11,319 bases of DNA from positions 1-11,319 of the forward strand of contig CAYXOX010000103.1 of NCBI GenBank assembly GCA_964466745.1. The letters run 5' to 3'. Made by a program: the position numbers and the translations under genes. Each line of letters opens with the position of its first letter. The first letter of the stretch is position 1. Shown in pieces: positions 6,693 through 11,319 of this stretch. The stretch comes from CAYXOX01 sp964466745 (GTDB lineage: Bacteria; Pseudomonadota; Alphaproteobacteria; Rhodobacterales; Rhodobacteraceae). Under the pieces are notes generated by a model, which saw only the letters and a program-made list of their open reading frames with translations, was not told the origin of the DNA and made no database searches.

Positions 6693-7133
6693 ATGGATAG
6701 CCTCGCACACTGCCCGGATTCGCCGCAAGCGCTCAATCGAGGGGCGGAATGGCTTTCGCGGGCCGGCGTTCGGCTCACGCGCCAGCGCATCTCGCTTGCG
6801 GCTCTGCTGATGGGCGACGGGCGCGACCGTCACGTAACCGCCGAGAGCCTCTTCGAGGCGAGTTGCGCCAACGGCGACAGGGTGTCGCTTGCCACCGTCT
6901 ACAACACGCTCCGCGCGTTCTGCGACGCGGGGCTCGTGCGCGAGATCACGGTGGACGGCACCAAGAGCTACTTCGACACCAATATTTCCGACCATCCACA
7001 CTTCTACTGGGAAGACGATGCAACGCTCACCGATGCCCCTGCCGGCGAGCTCGAGATCGCGCGCCTTCCCAGGGTGCCCGAGGGGGCGGAACTCGCCAGC
7101 GTCGACGTCGTCATCCGCCTGCGGCGCCGCTGA
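6693..7133 (+). CDS. irr: Iron response regulator Irr (Fur family)
   Basis: 146-residue Fur-family regulator matching Irr, which in alphaproteobacteria controls iron and haem genes and senses iron through haem status. The winged-helix part covers about residues 15-90, with LTRQR at 28-32, the recognition-helix segment SLATVYNTL at 65-73 and VDGTKSYFDTN at 87-97. Irr-specific features are the HPHFY segment (His101, His103), aligned with the His cluster implicated in haem binding, and the C-terminal LPRVPEG...VIRLRRR. A Cys7-Pro8 pair near the N-terminus recalls the haem regulatory motif of Bradyrhizobium Irr. The start is uncertain: ATG 6693 suits a leaderless transcript, ATG 6687 would overlap the promoter spacing, and a TTG at 6657 has an AGGA site seven bases upstream. 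Divergent from fabA, an arrangement I recall from other alphaproteobacteria. Confidence 0.93.
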   Translation: MDSLAHCPDSPQALNRGAEWLSRAGVRLTRQRISLAALLMGDGRDRHVTAESLFEASCANGDRVSLATVYNTLRAFCDAGLVREITVDGTKSYFDTNISDHPHFYWEDDATLTDAPAGELEIARLPRVPEGAELASVDVVIRLRRR

Positions 7134-7153
7134 CGGGACGCTGCGCGGCCACC

Positions 7154-7171
7154 GCACCCTCGGCAGGGTGC
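7154..7171 (+). terminator. Hairpin terminator candidate after irr
   Basis: GCACCCT (7154-7160) and AGGGTGC (7165-7171) form a perfect 7-bp stem with a CGGC tetraloop, 21 bp after the irr stop. Only three T follow (CGGTTTCG), so termination may be partial, allowing read-through into pth. Confidence 0.45.
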
Positions 7172-7265
7172 CGGTTTCGCCGCCGAACGCCGCAACGCAT
7201 CGAACGGTTCCGCGCGCCGCAGTCACCGGGCCCGGCTTCGGAGATCGACTGGAGGAAACGATCCG

Positions 7266-8015
7266 ATGAACCTCTTCGCGGGCCTCGGCAACCCGGGCAC
7301 GAAATACGCGGGGCACCGGCACAACATCGGTTTCATGGCGCTCGACGCCATCGCGGAGGCCCACGGCTTCGGACCATGGAAGGCCAAATTCCAGGGCCAG
7401 TGCAGCGAGGGGCGGCTCGGCGGCGAAAAGGTGCTGTTGCTGAAGCCCGAAACCTTCATGAACCTCTCGGGCCAATCGGTTGCGGAGGCGATGCGCTTCT
7501 ACAAGCTCGAACCTGCCGCCCTCACCGTGTTCCATGACGAGCTCGATCTCGCACCCGGAAAGGTGAAGGTGAAATCCGGGGGCGGCCACGCGGGCCACAA
7601 CGGGCTTCGCTCGCTCCAGGCCCATCTCGGGCCGGAGTTCCGCCGCGTGCGCATGGGCATCGGGCATCCGGGCCACAAGGACAGGGTCTCGGGATATGTG
7701 CTGCACGATTTCAGCCGCGCAGACAGGGGGTGGCTTGAGCCCCTGCTGGAAGGGATCGCGGCTGGAGCCCCCGAACTCGCACGCGGCGATGCCGGCCGTT
7801 TTCTGACGGCGGTCGCCCTGCGCAGCTCGCCGCCGCGCTCGGGAACGGGCGAGCGCCCGCCGCCGGGCAAGCCCGCCGCGAAGGCACCGGCTGCGTCCGC
7901 CGGACGGCCGGCGGCGCCGGACGAAGCGTCCGCGCCCCGGGCCGGCGCGGGCCCCGAGCAGGCCGACGAGCCCGGCCGCAACGCCCTCCAACGCCTCGTC
8001 GACAGGTTCCGGTGA
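7266..8015 (+). CDS. pth: Peptidyl-tRNA hydrolase with C-terminal extension
   Basis: 249-residue bacterial Pth, which cleaves the ester bond of peptidyl-tRNAs dropped from stalled ribosomes so that tRNA is recycled; cytosolic and normally essential. The catalytic domain covers about residues 1-185: GLGNPG with Asn9, catalytic His19 in GHRHNIGF, Asn66 in ETFMNLSG, Asp91 in FHDELDL, and Asn112 in GHNGLRS. E. coli Pth has 194 residues; here about 50-60 more follow, an Ala/Pro/Gly/Glu-rich linker (about 188-238) ending in the basic amphipathic segment NALQRLVDRFR. GGAGG (7251-7255) lies ten bases before the ATG. Pth often follows rplY; here it follows irr after 132 bp, with no rplY in the window. 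Confidence 0.96.
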   Translation: MNLFAGLGNPGTKYAGHRHNIGFMALDAIAEAHGFGPWKAKFQGQCSEGRLGGEKVLLLKPETFMNLSGQSVAEAMRFYKLEPAALTVFHDELDLAPGKVKVKSGGGHAGHNGLRSLQAHLGPEFRRVRMGIGHPGHKDRVSGYVLHDFSRADRGWLEPLLEGIAAGAPELARGDAGRFLTAVALRSSPPRSGTGERPPPGKPAAKAPAASAGRPAAPDEASAPRAGAGPEQADEPGRNALQRLVDRFR

Positions 8016-8289
8016 TGCCGGCCACCGCCTCGCGTCACAGGCGCTGGCGTGTCAGCAACTCGGTCCATCCTTCAGCTCCGCGCACCCGATCCTTGCCGCG
8101 GACCGCCCGAAGCTCCCTCCTCGCGGACCGTCCGCCTGACCGCCCGGCGACATCGCCCCGAACGGCGCGTCGGCGCCGCCCCGCCCTTGGGACGGGCCGG
8201 CTTTCTGTCCGCTGGGTGGACTGGACGCCTCCCGCGGCCTAGCTCGGAAACAGGCGGCCGGTTGGCCCGCCAAGCAGAAAGGACAGCCC
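8016..8289. other. Intergenic region between pth and the DUF2237 gene
   Basis: 274 bp without a supported gene. GCCC (8183-8186) can pair with GGGC (8194-8197) and GCCG (8175-8178) with CGGC (8198-8201), followed by TTTC, a weak terminator-like hairpin about 160 bp after pth. A weak promoter pair TGGACT (8217-8222) and TAGCTC (8240-8245), 17 bp apart, precedes the DUF2237 gene. Short frames here have GC-skewed low-complexity translations and no ribosome binding site. Confidence 0.45.
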
Positions 8290-8673
8290 ATGGACAAGGA
8301 CGCATCGGTAAACGTGCTGGGCGGGCCGCTGATGGCCTGCTCCAGCGATCCGCTCACCGGATTCTTCCGCGACGGGGCATGCAACACCTGCGCGGCGGAC
8401 GCCGGCAGCCACACGGTGTGTGCCGTCATGACCGCGGAATTTCTCGCCTTCTCGAAATACGTCGGCAACGACCTGTCGACACCGCGGCACGAGTTCGGCT
8501 TTCCCGGCCTCGTACCGGGCGACCGGTGGTGCCTGTGCGCCGGGCGCTTCCTTCAGGCTCATGACGAGGGCGTGGCGCCGCGCGTGGATCTGGACGCCAC
8601 CCACCTGCGCGCACTCGATATCGTGCCGCTCGAGGTGTTGCGTCAGTATGCGGGCGTGGGCAGCGCCGAGTAA
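8290..8673 (+). CDS. DUF2237 family protein (conserved, function unknown)
   Basis: 127-residue protein recognised as DUF2237 (COG3651), a compact single-domain family of unknown function. Conserved blocks are NVLGGPL at 8-14, CSSDPLTGFFRDGAC at 17-31, GSHTVCAVMTAEFLAFSK at 39-56, GNDLSTP at 59-65, FPGL at 71-74 and GDRWCLCAGRF at 77-87. Six cysteines (17, 31, 34, 44, 81, 83), including CNTC and CLC pairs, plus His41 could form a metal site or disulfides; that is inference. No signal peptide or membrane segment, so probably cytosolic. AAAGGA (8278-8283) lies six bases before the ATG. It is separated from pth by 274 bp and convergent with the LuxR-type gene, so it is likely monocistronic. Length is normal for the family. 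Confidence 0.9.
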   Translation: MDKDASVNVLGGPLMACSSDPLTGFFRDGACNTCAADAGSHTVCAVMTAEFLAFSKYVGNDLSTPRHEFGFPGLVPGDRWCLCAGRFLQAHDEGVAPRVDLDATHLRALDIVPLEVLRQYAGVGSAE

Positions 8674-8836
8674 CCCGGGGAGCGGGCCAGCGCCCCAAAC
8701 CCAGGCTGCAACTAGCCTCCGGGCGAAATGGCCCGCCGCGCAGCAGGGCGCGTGCCGGCACCGCCCGCCGGCCCCGCGCCGGAGCGAGCACCCTTGCGGA
8801 CATCCTGAAGGCAGTGACGCACCGTTCGGCAGGCGG
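8674..8836. other. Convergent intergenic region
   Basis: 163 bp between the convergent ends of the DUF2237 and LuxR-type genes. It contains a 10-bp palindrome GTGCCGGCAC (8752-8761) but no hairpin followed by a T-run on either strand, so no clear terminator. A 26-codon frame from the ATG at 8728 is Ala/Pro/Arg-rich and has no ribosome binding site. Confidence 0.4.
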
Positions 8837-9331
8837 CTACTGGGCCGCCATCAGGCTTTCGTCGATGAGATCGTCGATGAAGAGGCTCACGAGCTGGGCG
8901 CGGCTGGACACGCCCGCCTTTCTGTAGATCGCGTTGGTCTGCGCCTTCACCGTGCCTTCCGAGGTGTTCCGCGCGCTGGCGATCTCCTGGATGGTGAGGC
9001 CCTTGATGGCAAAGAGCGCCACGTCGCGTTCGGCCGGGGTGAGCGCCCACTCCTGGAAGCGTTCCTCCATCAGCTCCATGAAGGCGCCCGAGGCGATACG
9101 CAGCTGCGCCTCGGCAGCGGCGGAGCGGCGCAGCGCGCGCCGCAGGACCATCGCACCGAAAACGACGCCCGTCAGAAGCCCCAGCGCCGCGCCAAGCTCG
9201 ATCACCTCGATGAGACGCCACGAGATGATGAAGGGGATACCGAGGATCGAGAACAGGATGTTCGATACGAAGAACGCGGCGCAGAGGATCTGCACCACGA
9301 AGATCGCAAGGATGACGAAACGGTTGCCCAA
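8837..9331 (-). CDS. Membrane-anchored LuxR-type HTH regulator
   Basis: 164-residue protein with two predicted transmembrane helices (about residues 5-30 and 42-63), a short linker with Arg cluster RRALRR at 64-69 on the presumed cytosolic side, and a C-terminal LuxR/GerE-type winged HTH at about 96-156 (LTPAERDVALFAIKGLTIQE, then NTSEGTVKAQTNAIYRKAGV). No receiver, PAS or autoinducer-binding domain is present, so any signal must come through the membrane part or a partner. The start is unusual: an in-frame TGA at 9340-9338 rules out anything upstream, and the first usable codon is TTG at 9331, with AGAGGA only one base before it; the next in-frame ATG is residue 61, inside TM2. It lies 48 bp after the secreted PepSY-like gene on the same strand, probably one operon. 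Target genes are unknown. Confidence 0.82.
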   Translation of the reverse strand: MGNRFVILAIFVVQILCAAFFVSNILFSILGIPFIISWRLIEVIELGAALGLLTGVVFGAMVLRRALRRSAAAEAQLRIASGAFMELMEERFQEWALTPAERDVALFAIKGLTIQEIASARNTSEGTVKAQTNAIYRKAGVSSRAQLVSLFIDDLIDESLMAAQ

Positions 9332-9379
9332 GTCCTCTCATTCCCGAGGCGGTACGGCGCGGCTCAGCCCCGGGCGAGC

Positions 9380-10126
9380 CTACTCGGCATCGTCGCCGCT
9401 GTCGCCACCGCCGTCGGAGCCCCCGCTCCCGGAGCCCCCGCCCGAGCTTCCACCGTCATCCGAGCTGCCACCGCTCGATCCGCCGTTATCGTCGGAACCG
9501 GAGTTCGGCGGGCTGGAGTCCGAACCGCCCGGCCCCGAAGCGCCGCCCGGCGGCTCCGAGCCACCGTCGCTTGAAACGGGCGTGTCGGCGTCGCTGGCGG
9601 GGGCCGAGGGGTCGATGATGGCCGCGGTTGTCGGCGTGTCGCTGCTAAGCGAGTCGCTTAGATTCCCGCTGGTGCCCTGCGGCGGTGTTTCGTCGGAGGC
9701 GATCAGGCTGCCGGCGGATTTCGGGTCCCCGCCCCTCGGACGGTTGGTGTCGCTGGCCACGGCTGTCGCGGGATTGGTGTTTTCCCCCGAACCGCTCGAG
9801 CTTGCAGAAGATGAAGCGTTGCCGTTGCCGCCGGAGTTGCTGCGACCGTCGCTCCCTGCGACGCGCGTGCGATCATCCTCCCGGTCGCGCCAGAAGTCGC
9901 GCAGGATCACCCCCGTCGCGGGGTTGTAGATGATCTCGCGCTGCAAATCGGAACTGTAGGCAAGCACACGGGTGCGCCCGAGGAACGTCCGCGAAATCCG
10001 GAACTCGGTGAACCCCTGCGCGGCGAGTTGCTGCACGATCTGGTCCTTGAACGCGTCGGCGGAAGCGGGCGCGGCAAACGCACCTGCGGCCACCACTGCG
10101 GCGATAAGGCCCCAACGTCTGAACAT
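9380..10126 (-). CDS. Secreted PepSY-like protein with Ser/Gly/Asp-rich tail
   Basis: 248-residue exported protein. Residues 1-23 form a classical signal peptide (RR near the N-terminus, hydrophobic core, ASA cleavage motif at 21-23). The folded part, about residues 24-82, resembles a single PepSY-like domain: a helix (DQIVQQLAAQGF), then strands ending in REIIYNPATGVILRDFW. PepSY domains are often linked to peptidase inhibition or envelope sensing, but this assignment is by pattern only. Residues from about 90 to the end are low complexity and acidic, dominated by Ser, Gly, Asp, Pro and Thr, almost pure Gly/Ser/Asp in the last 45; likely disordered. The frame stays open to an ATG at 10399, but AAGGA (10142-10138) eleven bases before the ATG at 10126 plus the signal peptide fix the start. 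It precedes the LuxR-type gene by 48 bp. Confidence 0.8.
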   Translation of the reverse strand: MFRRWGLIAAVVAAGAFAAPASADAFKDQIVQQLAAQGFTEFRISRTFLGRTRVLAYSSDLQREIIYNPATGVILRDFWRDREDDRTRVAGSDGRSNSGGNGNASSSASSSGSGENTNPATAVASDTNRPRGGDPKSAGSLIASDETPPQGTSGNLSDSLSSDTPTTAAIIDPSAPASDADTPVSSDGGSEPPGGASGPGGSDSSPPNSGSDDNGGSSGGSSDDGGSSGGGSGSGGSDGGGDSGDDAE

Positions 10127-10408
10127 GTTGTTTTTTATCCTTGAGAACGGTCCAGCTCCGCTCTCCCGGGTTTCGACAGCAGACCGACGCGTCGCTGCCA
10201 TTGTGCGGCGGGCTGTGCCACGTGCGTCGACACCCGCCGGTGACATCGCTAGCGGGCACGCGAGGCGCTTGCAAGCCCCGATGGCAATGACGGGGCCCCC
10301 GCAGGCGCCCAACGGCCGGTTGACGCGGGGTTTTGCGGTGCGGTGACACCCGCATGCAACAGAATTTGGCGCGAACCTGCCCGGCCCGATTCGCGCCATG
10401 GGTGTTCT
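10127..10408. other. Intergenic region between trpB and the PepSY-like gene
   Basis: 282 bp, both flanking genes on the minus strand. It holds a 9-bp inverted repeat just after trpB (10367-10398) and a 10-bp palindrome CGACGCGTCG (10185-10194) about 60 bp upstream of the PepSY-like start. The promoter of the PepSY-like gene should be here, but I could not pick a convincing -35/-10 pair. Confidence 0.45.
10367..10398 (-). terminator. Hairpin terminator candidate after trpB
   Basis: On the minus strand TGGCGCGAA and TTCGCGCCA form a perfect 9-bp stem around a 14-base GC-rich loop, 10 bp after the trpB stop. It is followed by AATTCTGTT rather than a clean T-run, so it may be a weak intrinsic terminator or an RNA-stabilising end. 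Confidence 0.45.
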
Positions 10409-11319
10409 TCAGGCGCCGCCCATATCGACGCCCAGCGCCCGGGCCACGGTGAAGATGTCCTTGTCGCCCCGCCCGCACATGTTCATGCAGATGATGAAAT
10501 CTGCGGGCAGCTCCGGCGCGATCCGCATCACATGCGCCAGCGCGTGGGAAGGCTCGAGCGCCGGGATGATACCCTCTGTCTCGCAGCACAGTCGGAACGC
10601 GTCGAGCGCCTCGGCATCGGTCACGCTCACGTATTCTGCACGGCCGGTATCGTGTAGCCAGGCGTGCTCGGGCCCGATGCCGGGGTAGTCGAGCCCTGCG
10701 GAAATCGAGAACCCTTCGAGAATCTGGCCGTCCTCGTCCTGCAACAGGTAGGTGCGGTTGCCGTGGAGCACCCCGGGCCGGCCGCCCGTGAGGGAGGCGC
10801 AATGCTCCATCTTCTCGTTCACGCCCTTGCCCCCCGCCTCGACGCCCACGATCCGCACGCTCTTGTCGTCGAGGAAGGGGTAGAAGAGGCCCATGGCGTT
10901 CGAGCCGCCGCCGATCGCGGCCACCAGCATGTCGGGCAGCCGGCCTTCGGCGGCCTGCATCTGCTCGCGCACCTCCTTGCCGATGATCGACTGGAAGTCG
11001 CGCACCATCGCCGGGTAGGGGTGCGGGCCGGCCACCGTCCCGATGCAGTAGAAGGTATCGCGCACGTTCGTCACCCAGTCGCGCAGCGCGTCGTTCATCG
11101 CATCCTTGAGCGTGCCGCGCCCCGAGGTCACCGGCACCACCTCGGCGCCGAGCAGCTTCATGCGGAACACGTTGGGGGCCTGCCTCTCCACGTCGTGGGC
11201 GCCCATGTAGACCACGCATTGCAGGCCGAACTTGGCGCAGACGGTGGCCGTGGCCACGCCATGCTGGCCCGCGCCCGTCTCGGCGATGATGCGGCGCTTG
11301 CCCATGCGGCGCGCCAGAA
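10409..11319 (-). CDS. trpB: Tryptophan synthase beta subunit (partial, N-terminus off right edge)
   Basis: The last 302 residues of TrpB, the PLP enzyme that condenses indole with serine to form tryptophan, working as an alpha2-beta2 complex with TrpA. The frame continues past the right edge (residues LARR precede MGKRRIIAETGAGQHG), so the ATG at 11305 is internal. About 100 residues are missing compared with the usual 400-410, including the PLP-binding lysine. Visible landmarks are AETGAGQHG with the catalytic Glu (Glu109 of Salmonella TrpB), the PLP-phosphate loop GGGSNA, PSHALAH, and CGRGDKDIFTV. In the last motif Cys replaces the Ser (Ser377) of the Salmonella enzyme. No trpA follows: the next gene on the strand is the secreted PepSY-like protein, 282 bp on. 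Confidence 0.96.
   Translation of the reverse strand, partial: LARRMGKRRIIAETGAGQHGVATATVCAKFGLQCVVYMGAHDVERQAPNVFRMKLLGAEVVPVTSGRGTLKDAMNDALRDWVTNVRDTFYCIGTVAGPHPYPAMVRDFQSIIGKEVREQMQAAEGRLPDMLVAAIGGGSNAMGLFYPFLDDKSVRIVGVEAGGKGVNEKMEHCASLTGGRPGVLHGNRTYLLQDEDGQILEGFSISAGLDYPGIGPEHAWLHDTGRAEYVSVTDAEALDAFRLCCETEGIIPALEPSHALAHVMRIAPELPADFIICMNMCGRGDKDIFTVARALGVDMGGA

Noticed and set aside
8728..8808. 26-codon small ORF between DUF2237 and the LuxR-type gene
   Set aside because: No ribosome binding site, Ala/Pro/Arg-rich composition as expected by chance from GC-rich DNA.
9332..9379. GGCTC/GAGCC hairpin between the PepSY-like and LuxR-type genes as a terminator
   Set aside because: Only five base pairs, a ten-base loop and no T-run; more likely the two genes are cotranscribed.
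9395..9560. Repetitive-looking DNA, considered as a CRISPR or tandem repeat
   Set aside because: It is the coding DNA of the Ser/Gly/Asp-rich tail; units are irregular and there are no spacers.
10127..10399. 91-residue N-terminal extension of the PepSY-like protein
   Set aside because: It would bury a clear signal peptide inside the protein; AAGGA supports the ATG at 10126.
9873..11219. Minus-strand open frame of 448 codons overlapping trpB and the PepSY-like gene
   Set aside because: Out of frame with both recognisable proteins; Arg/Gly/Ala-rich and without motifs.

Overview
The window looks like chromosomal DNA of a Rhodobacterales-type alphaproteobacterium. It is very GC-rich, genes are short-spaced, Irr (an alphaproteobacterial iron regulator) lies divergent to fabA-fabB-fabI, and several proteins resemble Rhodobacteraceae families I know. 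This assignment comes from gene content and recalled families, not from a search. I see no rRNA, tRNA, CRISPR array, transposase, phage gene or recombination site, and nothing suggesting recent transfer.

Layout, left to right. (1) Minus strand: a fold-type II PLP amino-acid dehydratase cut by the left edge, coupled through an ATGA overlap to an alpha/beta hydrolase. (2) A 355-bp divergent gap with a 12-bp palindrome near the hydrolase start and a candidate promoter for the next gene. (3) Plus strand: a SlyD-like FKBP prolyl isomerase, then a D-lactate dehydrogenase-type 2-hydroxyacid dehydrogenase. (4) Minus strand: the tight operon fabA-fabB-fabI, giving unsaturated fatty acid synthesis and the enoyl-ACP reductase step. 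(5) Divergent from fabA, plus strand: irr, whose promoter sits so close to the start that the mRNA may be leaderless, followed by pth (peptidyl-tRNA hydrolase with a long low-complexity tail) and a DUF2237 protein. (6) Minus strand: trpB, cut by the right edge; then a secreted PepSY-like protein with a Ser/Gly/Asp-rich tail; then a small two-TM membrane protein with a LuxR-type DNA-binding domain.

Most of the window is housekeeping: fatty acid synthesis, translation quality control, tryptophan synthesis and iron regulation. The best candidate for something undescribed is the secreted PepSY-like protein followed 48 bp later by the membrane-anchored LuxR-type regulator, which could form an envelope-sensing pair; that is an inference from adjacency and topology only. 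The irr control region (12-bp inverted repeat over the -35, possible leaderless start) is the most interesting regulatory site.
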